Shown here: positions 8,703 through 17,588 of the stretch, piece by piece
How the letters are laid out: each line of letters begins with the position of its first letter
Numbering within the stretch: position 1 is the first letter of the stretch
Source of the DNA: Sphaerisporangium rufum
GTDB lineage: Bacteria > Actinomycetota > Actinomycetes > Streptosporangiales > Streptosporangiaceae
Assembly: GCF_016863395.1 (NCBI RefSeq)
Contig: NZ_BOOU01000052.1
Coordinates: forward strand, 1-64,000
Direction of reading: 5' to 3'
DNA length: 64,000 nt
Program-made: the position numbers and the translations under genes
The notes under the pieces: model-generated
What the model was told of the DNA's origin: nothing
The model's database searches: none
What the model saw: only the letters and a program-made list of their open reading frames with translations

Positions 8703-9644
8703 ATGCAGACGACCGGCCCCGGCCAGCCGATCATCCAGCCGTCGGAGGAGGTGGCCGCGGCGCTCGCCGCCGGCGCCCCGGTGGTCGCGCTGGAGAGCAC
8801 GATCATCGCGCACGGCCTGCCCCGGCCGCGCAACCTCGCCGTCGCGGCCGAGCTGGAGGACCTGGTCCGCGCGGCCGGCGCGGTGCCGGCCACCATCGCC
8901 GTGCTGGACGGGGTGGCCCGGGTGGGCCTGGACGCGGGCGCGCTGGAGCGGGTGGCCGGCGAGACGGCCATGCGCAAGCTCGGGCAGCGCGACCTGCCCG
9001 CCGCCGTGGCGCTGCGGGCCGACGGCGCCACCACCGTCTCGGCCACCGCCTTCCTCGCCGCCCGCGCCGGCATCCGGGTCTTCGCCACCGGCGGCCTCGG
9101 CGGCGTGCACCGGGACTGGCCGGCCGCCCAGGACGAGTCCGCCGACCTGGACACCCTCGCCCGCACCCGGATCACCGTGGTGTGCGCCGGGGTGAAGTCC
9201 ATCCTCGACGTCCCGGCCACCCTCCAGCGGCTGGAGACCCGCGGCGTGGCGGTGGCCGGCTACCGGACCGGCACCTTTCCCGGCTTCTACCTGCACTCCT
9301 CCGGCCTGCCGGTCGACTGGCGGATCGACGACCCCGAGCAGGCCGCCGCCGTGATGCGCGCCCAGGACGGCCTGGGCGGCCCGGCGTCGGCGTTCATCGT
9401 GGCCAACCCGGTGCCCGAGGACGAGCAACTCGACCCTGACCTGCACGACCGGGTGCTGGCCGAGGCGCTGGCCGAGGCCGGCCGCCAGGGCGTCACCGGC
9501 CAGGCGATCACCCCGTTCCTGCTGGACCAACTGGTCCGCGGCACCGGCGGCGCCTCGCTCGAGGCGAACCTGGCCGCCGTGCGCGGCAATGTCCGCCTGG
9601 CCGGGCGGATCGCCGCCGCCTTCGCCGGCGGCGCGGCGGGCTGA
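8703..9644 (+). CDS. psuG: Pseudouridine-5'-phosphate glycosidase
   Basis: The 313-aa product matches PsuG, which reversibly splits pseudouridine 5'-phosphate into uracil and ribose 5-phosphate. Family motifs are clear: VALESTIIAHGLPRPRNL (catalytic Glu region), RVGL, RDLPAAVALRADGATTVSAT, FATGGLGGVHR, VVCAGVKSILDV, TGTFPGFY and NPVPEDEQ. Length is normal for the family. It is followed without any gap by a PfkB kinase, the standard psuG-psuK pair of pseudouridine catabolism. ATG at 8703 follows a purine-rich GGACGCGGAGCGAG stretch. Confidence 0.95.
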   Translation: MQTTGPGQPIIQPSEEVAAALAAGAPVVALESTIIAHGLPRPRNLAVAAELEDLVRAAGAVPATIAVLDGVARVGLDAGALERVAGETAMRKLGQRDLPAAVALRADGATTVSATAFLAARAGIRVFATGGLGGVHRDWPAAQDESADLDTLARTRITVVCAGVKSILDVPATLQRLETRGVAVAGYRTGTFPGFYLHSSGLPVDWRIDDPEQAAAVMRAQDGLGGPASAFIVANPVPEDEQLDPDLHDRVLAEALAEAGRQGVTGQAITPFLLDQLVRGTGGASLEANLAAVRGNVRLAGRIAAAFAGGAAG

Positions 9645-10559
9645 GTGGGCGCCCTGCTGGTGATCGGGGACGTCGTCACCGACGTGGTCGCCCGGCACCG
9701 GGCGCCCGTGGTGGCCGGCGCCGACGCCGCCGCCGAGATCGCGGTCCGCCCGGGCGGGTCGGGCGCCAACACCGCCTGCTGGGCCGCGCACCTGGGCGCC
9801 GACACCCGCCTGCTCGCCCGGGCCGGCCAGGACAGCGGCGCCTGGCACGCCGCCGAGCTGCGGGCCTGCGGCGCCCGCCCGTACCTGCGCCTGGATCCGG
9901 CCCGCCGCACCGCGGTGGTGATCGCGATGGTGGACGCCACCGGCGAGCGGTCGATGCTCACCGACCGCGGCGCGGGCGGGCGCATCGGACCGGACGACTG
10001 GGACGAGAGCCTGCTGGACGGCGTCGCCCACCTGCACCTGTCCGGGTACACCATGTTCGCCGGGCCCGGCCTGGAGCTGGCCCGGCTGGCGCTGCGCGCC
10101 GCGGCCCGCCGCGGCGCGCGGATCAGCGTGGACCCCGCCTCGGCCGGCTTCCTGGCCGGATTCGGACCGGCACGGTTCCTGCGGGAGACCGCGGCCGCCT
10201 CCATCATCGTCCCGAACGAGGACGAGGCGCGGGTCCTCACCGGCCGGGACGGCGCCGAGGCGGCCGCGGCGGAGCTCAGCGCCCGGTACGGCACCGCGGT
10301 GGTCAAGCTGGGGGCGCGCGGGGCGATCCTGGCCCGGGACGGCCGAGTACGCGATCATGCACCCGCCGCCGCCGCGCGGGTCGTAGACTCGACGGGCGCC
10401 GGAGACGCCTTCGCCGCCGGGTTCCTCACCACCCTGCTGGCAGGCGGATCCGCCCGCTCGGCGCTGGCGGCCGGATGCCTGGCCGGGGCCGCGGCGGTCA
10501 CCCGCCTGGGCGGGCGCCCGCCGGTGACCGCGGTGTTCTCCGGAGATGGCAGCAGTTGA
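9645..10559 (+). CDS. psuK: PfkB-family carbohydrate kinase, probable pseudouridine kinase
   Basis: The 304-aa ribokinase-fold protein has N-terminal VRPGGSGANTACWAAHLGA (PfkB signature 1) and C-terminal VDSTGAGDAFAAGFL (signature 2, with the catalytic Asp and anion hole). It starts at a GTG directly abutting the psuG TGA, so it is co-translated with it. By position it should phosphorylate pseudouridine to pseudouridine 5'-phosphate, the PsuG substrate. The kinase family alone does not prove that specificity; a ribokinase- or adenosine-kinase-like activity is the alternative. Confidence 0.88.
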   Translation: MGALLVIGDVVTDVVARHRAPVVAGADAAAEIAVRPGGSGANTACWAAHLGADTRLLARAGQDSGAWHAAELRACGARPYLRLDPARRTAVVIAMVDATGERSMLTDRGAGGRIGPDDWDESLLDGVAHLHLSGYTMFAGPGLELARLALRAAARRGARISVDPASAGFLAGFGPARFLRETAAASIIVPNEDEARVLTGRDGAEAAAAELSARYGTAVVKLGARGAILARDGRVRDHAPAAAARVVDSTGAGDAFAAGFLTTLLAGGSARSALAAGCLAGAAAVTRLGGRPPVTAVFSGDGSS

Positions 10560-10623
10560 TAGCCTCCGGCGTAAGCTGCACCATTAGCAACATGCGTCAC
10601 ACTCGGGAGGATGCGGTCAGCCG

Positions 10624-12381
10624 ATGGACGCCGATTCAATGATCTGCCTGAGCGACCTGGTCCCGGTCCTGCGCTGGAGCCGCCCTCAGCAGATCGCCGA
10701 AGTGCTCGCCGACCCGCGCCTCCCGGGTGGCTGGTGGGCGTCGGTCGCGCTGAGTCGCGCCATGGGCACCACCGGTGTCGACTGGGTGTGCGACCGCCTG
10801 TCCCGGCTGGCCGTCAGCCGGTGGGACCACCTGGCGCTCATGGACGTGCTGCCCGCCCTGCACGTGCACGCGGTGGATCCGAACCTGACCGGCTGGCCGG
10901 AACCGGCCCGCTCGACGATCAACGGCCTGGGCGGCTGGCAGCGCCTGCGCCGGCTCAGCGCCGCCGACCTGCGCGCGGTGCCGCCGTCCGCCGAAGTGAT
11001 CATAACCGCGGTGTTCCGCGAGGTGCTCGGCCGGGTGCCCGCCGTCTCGGCGCCGCGGGCGCCGGTCACCGCCCCGCACCCGGCGCTGCCGCGGCCGGCC
11101 GCGCCCCCCGCCGCGCCCCCCACCGCGCCCCCCGCCGTGCCGCCCCCCGGCCCCGGCGCCACCGGCTCCTTCCCCGCCATACCCGGCGCCGGCCCCGCCG
11201 CCCCGGGCGCGTTCCGCGCCGGCCCGGGCGCCGGGCCGCTCGGGCCCACGACCTCCGGGCCGTTCGCCGCCACGCCCGGCGCCGGCGCGCCGCCGGCCCG
11301 GCCCGCGCCGCCGGCGCCGCCGGTGTCGGACAACCCGCTGGTCCGGCTGGTGGACGCGGTGTTCCGCGAGTGGACGCCGCTGGAGCGCGCGGTGGCCATC
11401 GAGCGGCTGTTCGCCGAGGAGCCGATCAGCCTGCGCGCGCTCGCCCACGAGTTGCACGTGGAGCGGGAGGTGCTCTCCCAGGCGCAGCGGGCGGCCGAGG
11501 AGCGGGTGCTGAACTGGCTGCGCTCGCCGGAGTCCACCGCGGTGACCGGGCACCTGTTCCGGCTCACCGAGTGGCTGGGCGTCGCCGCCACCGAGGAGCA
11601 GCTGATCGCGGCCGACCCGGCCCACCCCATCGAGGTGCCCTCGCTCGGCACCCCGCTGTGGCGGGTGCTGGTCGCGCTGATGCGCGACCGCCGGTTGCAG
11701 GACGGCTGGCTGGTCGTCGGGGACATCGCCCGGCTGCGCGAGCGCACCGTCGCGGTGCTCGGCGGGCGCACCTCCGGCGAGGACGCCGTGGAGCTGCTCA
11801 CCCAGATCGGCATCCGCGCCCACTCCGCGCAGGCGTGGATCGACGCGCTGCCCAAGGCGGCCGCGCAGCGCCCGCCGGACCCGGCCACCACCACCGGCGG
11901 GTTCACCCCGCTGCCCCGCCGCACCCCGGGCGCCAACGGCCACCAGGTCCGCGGCGGGGTGCCCATCCCGTCGGTCGCCGACCAGCTGCCGGACGCGCGG
12001 ACCGCGCTGGCCGCGCTGACCGCGCTGTCCGGCCCGCCCCGGCCGCACCTGGTGCCCGAGCCGCGGGCGGCCGGCCGCTCGCCGGTGCCGGGGCCGGCGT
12101 CCGACCCGCGCCGCTGGCAGCGCATCGACGTGACCAGCGAGCACCTGCGCGGCGAGCCGGTGCCGGTGCCGGAGGGGTACGCCACCCAGCTCGGCATGCG
12201 GCCGGGCACGCTGCTGTCGGTCACCGGGCCGGGCGAGAACGCCGTGGTGCTGGTGTGGCGGGACCGCCAGCCGGTGTTCGACTCGCTGCAACCGGTGCTC
12301 ATGCGGCTGAACGCCCGCCCGGGCGACTCGGTCTACGTGACGGTGGACGGCTACCGGCTGGACGCCCAGCTGACCACCTGA
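10624..12381 (+). CDS. Uncharacterised protein with a sigma-70-like helix-turn-helix
   Basis: The product is 585 aa and I do not recognise it as a whole. Residues 1-130 form a compact Trp-rich domain. Residues about 140-235 are a Pro/Ala/Gly linker. Residues about 240-300 read LERAVAIERLFAEEPISLRA followed by LAHELHVEREVLSQAQRAAEE and then RVLNWL, a layout like sigma-70 region 4 or a sigma-like HTH. The C-terminal ~85 residues form a separate beta-rich module (TSEHLRGEPVPVPEGYATQL...). A DNA-binding or transcription-linked role is inferred from the HTH only. A GGGAGGA lies 13 nt before the ATG, slightly far, and the second Met (10639) is an alternative start. It converges on a GNAT gene with 4 bp between the stop codons. 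Confidence 0.7.
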   Translation: MDADSMICLSDLVPVLRWSRPQQIAEVLADPRLPGGWWASVALSRAMGTTGVDWVCDRLSRLAVSRWDHLALMDVLPALHVHAVDPNLTGWPEPARSTINGLGGWQRLRRLSAADLRAVPPSAEVIITAVFREVLGRVPAVSAPRAPVTAPHPALPRPAAPPAAPPTAPPAVPPPGPGATGSFPAIPGAGPAAPGAFRAGPGAGPLGPTTSGPFAATPGAGAPPARPAPPAPPVSDNPLVRLVDAVFREWTPLERAVAIERLFAEEPISLRALAHELHVEREVLSQAQRAAEERVLNWLRSPESTAVTGHLFRLTEWLGVAATEEQLIAADPAHPIEVPSLGTPLWRVLVALMRDRRLQDGWLVVGDIARLRERTVAVLGGRTSGEDAVELLTQIGIRAHSAQAWIDALPKAAAQRPPDPATTTGGFTPLPRRTPGANGHQVRGGVPIPSVADQLPDARTALAALTALSGPPRPHLVPEPRAAGRSPVPGPASDPRRWQRIDVTSEHLRGEPVPVPEGYATQLGMRPGTLLSVTGPGENAVVLVWRDRQPVFDSLQPVLMRLNARPGDSVYVTVDGYRLDAQLTT

Positions 12382-12385
12382 GCGA

Positions 12386-12838
12386 TCAGGGCCGCGGCTC
12401 GACGGGATTCAGCACCTTGCGGTAGAAGGTGGCCGACGACTCGTACTGCAGGGCCTGGTAGAACTCCGGGGCCCGGCGGGTGGCCAGCCCGATGTACCCG
12501 GCGTTCCGGGACCGCGCCCACACCTCGAACTCCTCCAGCAGCGCCCGGCCGAGCCCGCGGCGGCGGAACCCGTGCTGGGTCATCGCCTCCTCCACCCAGG
12601 CCACGTGGCCGTTGGCGAACAGCGTCAGGTGCACGAAGCCGAGCAGGTAGCCCCGCACGTCACCGCCCACGGTCGCCACCAGCAGCCGGGCGTCGCGGTT
12701 GTCGATTAGCGCCGGGAAGGCGGCCTCGAAGGCGGCCCGCTCGGGCCGGAACGACAGGGCGAACTCGCGGGCCAGCCCGAAGATCTCCTCGGCGTCCGTC
12801 TTCTCGGCCCTCCGCACCAGGAGATCATCAGAAGTCAT
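12386..12838 (-). CDS. GNAT-family N-acetyltransferase
   Basis: The 150-aa protein has the GNAT layout: LLVRRAEKTDAEEIFGL at the N-terminus, then the strand VAWVEEAMTQHGFRRRGLGRA with the acetyl-CoA pyrophosphate loop Q/R-x-x-G-x-G/A, and finally APEFYQALQYESS near the C-terminus. The substrate is unknown. The ATG at 12838 fits the domain boundary. A -10-like TAAAGT ends 7 nt before the ATG and there is no ribosome binding site, so a leaderless transcript is likely. A longer frame upstream is Arg/Pro-rich and unlikely to be translated. Confidence 0.85.
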   Translation of the reverse strand: MTSDDLLVRRAEKTDAEEIFGLAREFALSFRPERAAFEAAFPALIDNRDARLLVATVGGDVRGYLLGFVHLTLFANGHVAWVEEAMTQHGFRRRGLGRALLEEFEVWARSRNAGYIGLATRRAPEFYQALQYESSATFYRKVLNPVEPRP

Positions 12839-12845
12839 GGCTAGG

Positions 12846-12851
12846 ACTTTA
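12846..12851 (-). promoter_or_regulatory. Putative -10 element for a leaderless transcript (GNAT gene)
   Basis: On the minus strand TAAAGT is followed by 7 nt and then the ATG at 12838, the spacing expected when transcription starts at the first base of the start codon. No Shine-Dalgarno is present. A -35 element is not obvious. Confidence 0.4.
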
Positions 12852-12897
12852 GGTAGTGGACGTGGCATTCGTCCATCCGGGGTACCCCTGACCGGCG

Positions 12898-13332
12898 TCA
12901 GGGCGGGCCGGCGAAGCGCAGGTCGCCGCCGAGCTGCACGCCGAGCTCCAGCTGGTCGTAGTAGAGGCGGTGGCTGGCGATCAGGCCGTCCTCCACGGTC
13001 GACAGGCTGCACGCGCGCACCGCGATCGGCCGGCCGGTGGCCGGGACGATCTCCCCGCCCGCGACCAGCAGCGGGCCCTCGTGGGTGCCGGTGATGATGA
13101 ACTCGGCCGCCAGCGTGTCGTGGTAGACCCCGACGGTCTGCGGGGTCACGATCGTGTCGGGGAACGCCTCCATGAACACCCCGTAGTAGGAGGCGATCTC
13201 GTCCCGATCCTCGGCGATGCCGTCCGGCGAGACCAGCACGGCCCGCTCGCCGAAGCTGCGGGCCAGGGCGACCAGGTCATGCCGGTTGTAGGCCTCGCGC
13301 AGCCGTTCGACGGCCTCTCGAGGGTCGGTCAT
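12898..13332 (-). CDS. NTF2-like / SnoaL-fold protein
   Basis: The product is 144 aa with the SnoaL/NTF2 cone-fold pattern: AVERLREAYNRHDLVALARSF at the N-terminus, then the strand pairs IASYYGVFMEAFPDTIVTPQ and AAEFIITGTHEGPLL and RLYYDQLELGVQLG. The family includes polyketide cyclases, isomerases and many non-enzymatic proteins, so no reaction is proposed. The ATG is preceded by GGAGGGGGA with an 5-6 nt spacer. It lies between the GNAT gene and the branched-acyl catabolic operon and is probably transcribed alone. Confidence 0.8.
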   Translation of the reverse strand: MTDPREAVERLREAYNRHDLVALARSFGERAVLVSPDGIAEDRDEIASYYGVFMEAFPDTIVTPQTVGVYHDTLAAEFIITGTHEGPLLVAGGEIVPATGRPIAVRACSLSTVEDGLIASHRLYYDQLELGVQLGGDLRFAGPP

Positions 13333-13455
13333 CGAGGTCCCCCTCCCCGGTCGGCGGGCCGGCCGTCCGGGGCCACCGGGCGCACGACCTCACGCTTTTT
13401 CACGATAGCGCAGGTCAGCGCCGGTGCTCGCCGCTCGGTGCCGGGCGGCCCGCGC

Positions 13456-14622
13456 TCAGGCGGGCATGCCCAGCTGGCGGGCGATCAGCATGCGCTGGAC
13501 CTCGCTGGTGCCCTCGCCGATCTCCAGGATCTTGGCGTCCCGGTAGAACCGGCCGACCGGGAACTCGTTCATGAAGCCGTAGCCACCGAAGATCTGGGTG
13601 GCGTCCCGGGCGTTGTCCATCGCCGCGTTGGACGACACGAGCTTGGCGATGGCCGCCTCCTTCTTGAAGGGCTCGCCCGCGAGCATCTTCTCCGCGGCGT
13701 GGTAGTAGGCCAGCCGGGCGGTGTGCGCGCGCGTCTCCATGTCGGCGACCTTGAACTGGATCGCCTGGTATTCGCCGATCTTCCGGCCGAACGCCTGCCG
13801 TTCCTTGACGTACCGCAGGCACTCGTCGACGCAGCCCTGGGCGAGCCCGACCGACAGGGCGGCGATGGCGATCCGCCCCTCGTCCAGGGTCTGCAGGAAC
13901 TGCGCGTAGCCGCGCCCGCGCTCGCCGAGGAGGTTCGCCGCCGGCACCCGGCAGTCGGTGAACGACAGCTCGCGGGTGTCGGAGGCCGACCAGCCGACCT
14001 TGGAGTACTTCCGCGAGACGGTGAACCCGGGCGTGCCGGCCGGCACGATGATCGTGCTGATCTCCGGTACGTCCCGCCCGGCGGCGTTGACCCGCCGCCC
14101 GGTGACCGCCGCCACCGCGACGAACCCGGTGATGTCGGTGCCGGAGTTGGTGATGAACGCCTTGGATCCGTTGATCACCCACTCCTCGCCGTCCAGGGTG
14201 GCCGTGGTGCGCATCCCGCCGGGCACGTCCGAGCCGCCGCCCGGCTCGGTGAGGCCGAAGGCGCCGAGCCGCTCGCCGCTCGCCAGCCGCGGCAGCCACT
14301 CGGCCTTCTGCCCGGCCGAGCCGAACCGGTACAGCGGCATCGCGCCGAGCGAGACGCCGGCCTCCAGGGTGATCGCCACCGAGGAGTCGACCCGGGCCAG
14401 CTCCTCCAGCGCCAGGCACAGCGCGAAGTAGTCGCCGCCCATGCCGCCGTACTCCTCGGGGATCGGCAGCCCGAACAGCCCCATCCGCCCCATCTGGGTG
14501 ACCAGGTCGTAGGGGAACTCCTCGCGCTCGTAGTAACCGCCGATCACCGGGGCGACCACGTCGCGGGCGAACTCCTCGACGGTCTTGCGCAGGGCCTCGT
14601 ACTCGTCGTCGAGCCGGTGCAT
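13456..14622 (-). CDS. Acyl-CoA dehydrogenase, probably branched-chain (leucine catabolism)
   Basis: The 388-aa flavoprotein has acyl-CoA dehydrogenase motifs: GAFGLTEPGGGSD and WVINGSKAFITNS (FAD and substrate binding), RQAFGRKIGEYQAIQFKVADM, QIFGGYGFMNEFP, and the catalytic-base region IGEGTSEVQRM with Glu near residue 370. It is the last gene of a four-gene operon with HMG-CoA lyase and both subunits of a 3-methylcrotonyl-CoA-type carboxylase. Isovaleryl-CoA or another short branched acyl-CoA is therefore the likely substrate. True isovaleryl-CoA dehydrogenases use a differently placed Glu, so 2-methylacyl-CoA or citronellyl-type substrates are alternatives. The start lies 4 nt after the HMG-CoA lyase stop, with AAGGAG overlapping that gene's end. 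Confidence 0.92.
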   Translation of the reverse strand: MHRLDDEYEALRKTVEEFARDVVAPVIGGYYEREEFPYDLVTQMGRMGLFGLPIPEEYGGMGGDYFALCLALEELARVDSSVAITLEAGVSLGAMPLYRFGSAGQKAEWLPRLASGERLGAFGLTEPGGGSDVPGGMRTTATLDGEEWVINGSKAFITNSGTDITGFVAVAAVTGRRVNAAGRDVPEISTIIVPAGTPGFTVSRKYSKVGWSASDTRELSFTDCRVPAANLLGERGRGYAQFLQTLDEGRIAIAALSVGLAQGCVDECLRYVKERQAFGRKIGEYQAIQFKVADMETRAHTARLAYYHAAEKMLAGEPFKKEAAIAKLVSSNAAMDNARDATQIFGGYGFMNEFPVGRFYRDAKILEIGEGTSEVQRMLIARQLGMPA

Positions 14623-14626
14623 GATG

Positions 14627-15577
14627 TCACTCCTTGGTTTCGGCAGCTGCCGCGGACAGGGCCTGGACGACCCGGGACGGGCTCGGACGGCCGAGCCGCC
14701 CGGCCAGCCAGGCGCTGGTGGCCGCCAGGGACGGCAGGTCCACGCCGGTCTCCACGCCGAGACCGGACAGCATCCAGACCAGGTCCTCGGTGGCCAGGTT
14801 GCCGGTGGCGCTGCGAGCGTAGGGGCACCCGCCGATGCCGCCCGCCGAGGCGTCCACCTCGGTCACCCCGCCGCGCAGCGCGGCCAGGGTGTTGACCAGC
14901 GCCTGCCCGTAGGTGTCGTGGAAGTGCACCGCCAGCCGCTCGGGCCCGACGCCGGCCGCGGCGAAGGCGGCCAGCAGCGCGGTGACGTGCCCGGGGGTGC
15001 CGACGCCGATCGTGTCGCCCAGCGACAGCCGGTGGCAGCCGAGGTCGAGCAGCCGCACGCCGGCCGCGACCACCTGGCCGACCGGCACCGGCCCCTCCCA
15101 GGGGTCGCCGAAGCACATCGACAGGTAGGCGCGGACCGCCACCCCGCTGTCCCGGGCCCGGGCGACGACCGGGGCGAACATCTCCATCGACTCGGCGACC
15201 GTGCGGTTGAGGTTGCGCCGGGCGAAGGTCTCGGTGGCGCTGCCGAAGATCGCGATGTCGGTGACGCCCAGGGCCAGCGCCCGGGACAGGCCGCGCTCGT
15301 TGGGCACCAGCACCGGGTACCGGACGCCCGGCGCGCGGTCCATCGTGGCCAGCAGCTCCTCGGCGTCGGCCAGCTGCGGCACCCATTTCGGGTGCACGAA
15401 GCTGGTCGCCTCGATCGTGGTGAGCCCAGCGGCGGCCAGCCGGGCCACCAGCTCGGCCTTGACCTCCACCGGAACGATCGCCGCCTCGTTCTGCAGGCCG
15501 TCGCGCGGGCCGACCTCGTAGATCGTCACCCGCTCCGGCAGCCCGTCCAGCGGGAACTCCTGCGGCGCGCGCATCAT
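14627..15577 (-). CDS. Hydroxymethylglutaryl-CoA lyase
   Basis: The 316-aa TIM-barrel enzyme has all lyase markers: [12 protein letters not shown] (catalytic Arg and metal Asp), [28 protein letters not shown] (metal-binding H-x-H) and [14 protein letters not shown] with the catalytic Cys. It splits HMG-CoA to acetoacetate and acetyl-CoA, the last step of leucine catabolism. The ATG at 15577 overlaps the carboxylase alpha-subunit stop (ATGATG, with TGA inside), and the second ATG at 15574 is equally possible. No 3-methylglutaconyl-CoA hydratase (LiuC type) is in the operon, so that step must be encoded elsewhere. Confidence 0.95.
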   Translation of the reverse strand: MMRAPQEFPLDGLPERVTIYEVGPRDGLQNEAAIVPVEVKAELVARLAAAGLTTIEATSFVHPKWVPQLADAEELLATMDRAPGVRYPVLVPNERGLSRALALGVTDIAIFGSATETFARRNLNRTVAESMEMFAPVVARARDSGVAVRAYLSMCFGDPWEGPVPVGQVVAAGVRLLDLGCHRLSLGDTIGVGTPGHVTALLAAFAAAGVGPERLAVHFHDTYGQALVNTLAALRGGVTEVDASAGGIGGCPYARSATGNLATEDLVWMLSGLGVETGVDLPSLAATSAWLAGRLGRPSPSRVVQALSAAAAETKE

Positions 15578-17586
15578 GATCCTTCCGTTCCGGCGGACCC
15601 GGCGGGCTCGCCGGCCTCGGCGTCGGCGCGGACGACGGCGAGCGGCTCGTCCATCTCGACCGGCCGGCCGGCCCGCACCGGCAGCTCGGCGACCACGCCG
15701 TCCACCGGGGCGGTCACGGTGTGCTCCATCTTCATGGCCTCCACGACCAGCAGCGGCTGGCCGGTGGTGACCCGGTCGCCCGGGTTGACCTTGACCAGCA
15801 GCACGGTGCCCGGCATCGGGCTGCGCACCACGCCGTCGCCGGCCGTTCCGGCTCCGGGACGGTCGCCGGGGTCGCCGGGGCGGTGCGGGGTCACCGCCCA
15901 CGCCTCGCCGTCGCGGCCCAGCCAGACGGTCTCGCCGGTCACCGCGCAGTACAGCCGGGTGGTCCGGCCGTCCAGGGTGACCAGCGCCTCGCCGTCGCCG
16001 CCGGCCAGCGCGGCGGCGCGCGGCGGCCCGTCACCGAGCGCGACCTCGGCCCGCCCGGCCGTGCCGCGCACGCCGACCGCGGCGCTCTCGCCGCGCACGG
16101 CGAGCAGCCAGGTGGTCCAGGCGGGCTCGCCGATCCGCCACCCGTCCGGCACGTCCCACGGGTCGTCGCCGGCCCGGGCGGCCAGGCCGTCCTGCATGAC
16201 CAGCGCGGCGGCGGCGAGCACGTCGTCGGGGACCGGGCCGTGCGCGGCGGCGAGCAGGGCGTCCAGCCGCCGGTCGATCAGCCCGGTGCCGAGCCGGCCG
16301 GCGGCCACGTCGGGGTCGGCGAGCAGGGCGCGCAGGAAGGCGATGTTGGTGGTCACGCCGAGCACGGCGGTGGCCCGCAGCGCCGCGTCCAGCCGGCGCA
16401 GCGCGGCCGGCCGGTCCGGGGCCCAGGCGACCACCTTGGCGATCATCGGGTCGTAGTCGCTGCCGACCACGCCGCCGGCCGCCACCCCGGCGTCCACCCG
16501 CACCCCGTCGCCGCCGGCCGGGTGGCCGAAGGCCAGCACCCGCCCGCCGGTGGGCAGGAACCCGCGTGCCGGGTCCTCGGCATAGACGCGGGCCTCCACG
16601 GCGTGACCGCGCAGCCGCACGTCGGCCTGGGCGATGGGCAGCGGCTCGCCGGCCGCCACCCGCAGCTGCAGCTCCACCAGGTCCAGCCCGGTGACCATCT
16701 CGGTGACCGGGTGCTCGACCTGCAGCCGGGTGTTCATCTCGATGAAGTACGCCGGGTGGCCGGCCTGGCCGCCGGAGACGATGAACTCGACGGTGCCCGC
16801 GCCCACGTAGCCGACCGACCGGGCGGCGCGCACCGCGTCCTCGCCCATCCGGCGCCGGGTCTCCTCGTCCAGCAGCGGGGACGGCGCCTCCTCGATGATC
16901 TTCTGGTGCCGGCGCTGCAGGCTGCACTCGCGCTCGCCGAGATGGATCACGTTGCCGTGCGCGTCCGCCATGACCTGGATCTCGATGTGCCGGGGGTCGG
17001 GCACGAACCGCTCGACCAGCAGGGTGCCGTCGCCGAACGCCGCGGTGGCGGTGCGGCGGGCCGATTCCACCGCGGCGGCCATCTCCCCGGCCGAGCGCAC
17101 CACCAGCATGCCCTTGCCGCCGCCGCCGGCGGCCGGCTTGAGCAGCACCGGGAAGCCGATCCGCCCGGCGGCCTCGGCCAGGTCGTCGGCGGGCTCGGCG
17201 CCGCCGGGCACGACCGGCACGCCGGCCGCGGCGACCGTCTCCTTGGCCCGGATCTTGTCGCCCATCGCCTCGATCGCCCCGGCCGGCGGCCCGACGAAGA
17301 CCAGCCCGGCCGCCGCGCACAGCTCGGCGAACCCGGCGTTCTCCGCCAGGAAGCCGTAACCCGGGTGCACGGCCCGGGCACCGGTCTCGGTGGCGGCCCG
17401 CACGACGGCCGCGCCGTCCAGGTAGCCGGTGGCCAGCCGGACCGCCACGTCGGCGGCGCGGACGTGCGGCGCCCCGGCGTCGGCGTCGCTGTACACCGCG
17501 ACGGACCGGACGCCGAGCCGGCGCAGGGTGCGGATGACGCGGAGCGCGATCTCGCCCCGGTTGGCGACAAGTACCGTGTCGAACAT
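15574..17586 (-). CDS. 3-methylcrotonyl-CoA-type carboxylase, biotin-containing alpha subunit
   Basis: The 670-aa protein combines a biotin carboxylase ([34 protein letters not shown]-grasp [49 protein letters not shown]), a BT-like middle region, and a C-terminal biotinyl domain with [11 protein letters not shown], where the biotinylated Lys is residue 619. Together with the downstream-coupled partners and the upstream carboxyltransferase it forms an MCC-type enzyme; acetyl/propionyl-CoA carboxylase alpha subunits are similar, so the assignment rests on the operon. The ATG at 17586 comes 2 nt after the carboxyltransferase stop. Biotin ligation by a BirA encoded elsewhere is required. Confidence 0.93.
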   Translation of the reverse strand: MFDTVLVANRGEIALRVIRTLRRLGVRSVAVYSDADAGAPHVRAADVAVRLATGYLDGAAVVRAATETGARAVHPGYGFLAENAGFAELCAAAGLVFVGPPAGAIEAMGDKIRAKETVAAAGVPVVPGGAEPADDLAEAAGRIGFPVLLKPAAGGGGKGMLVVRSAGEMAAAVESARRTATAAFGDGTLLVERFVPDPRHIEIQVMADAHGNVIHLGERECSLQRRHQKIIEEAPSPLLDEETRRRMGEDAVRAARSVGYVGAGTVEFIVSGGQAGHPAYFIEMNTRLQVEHPVTEMVTGLDLVELQLRVAAGEPLPIAQADVRLRGHAVEARVYAEDPARGFLPTGGRVLAFGHPAGGDGVRVDAGVAAGGVVGSDYDPMIAKVVAWAPDRPAALRRLDAALRATAVLGVTTNIAFLRALLADPDVAAGRLGTGLIDRRLDALLAAAHGPVPDDVLAAAALVMQDGLAARAGDDPWDVPDGWRIGEPAWTTWLLAVRGESAAVGVRGTAGRAEVALGDGPPRAAALAGGDGEALVTLDGRTTRLYCAVTGETVWLGRDGEAWAVTPHRPGDPGDRPGAGTAGDGVVRSPMPGTVLLVKVNPGDRVTTGQPLLVVEAMKMEHTVTAPVDGVVAELPVRAGRPVEMDEPLAVVRADAEAGEPAGSAGTEGS

Positions 17587-17588
17587 GA

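Noticed and set aside
7025-9220. 731-codon minus-strand frame across the oxidoreductase and psuG
   Set aside because: It is in the wrong frame for both genes, has an Arg/Pro/Ala-rich composition typical of GC-rich shadow frames, and shows no motifs.
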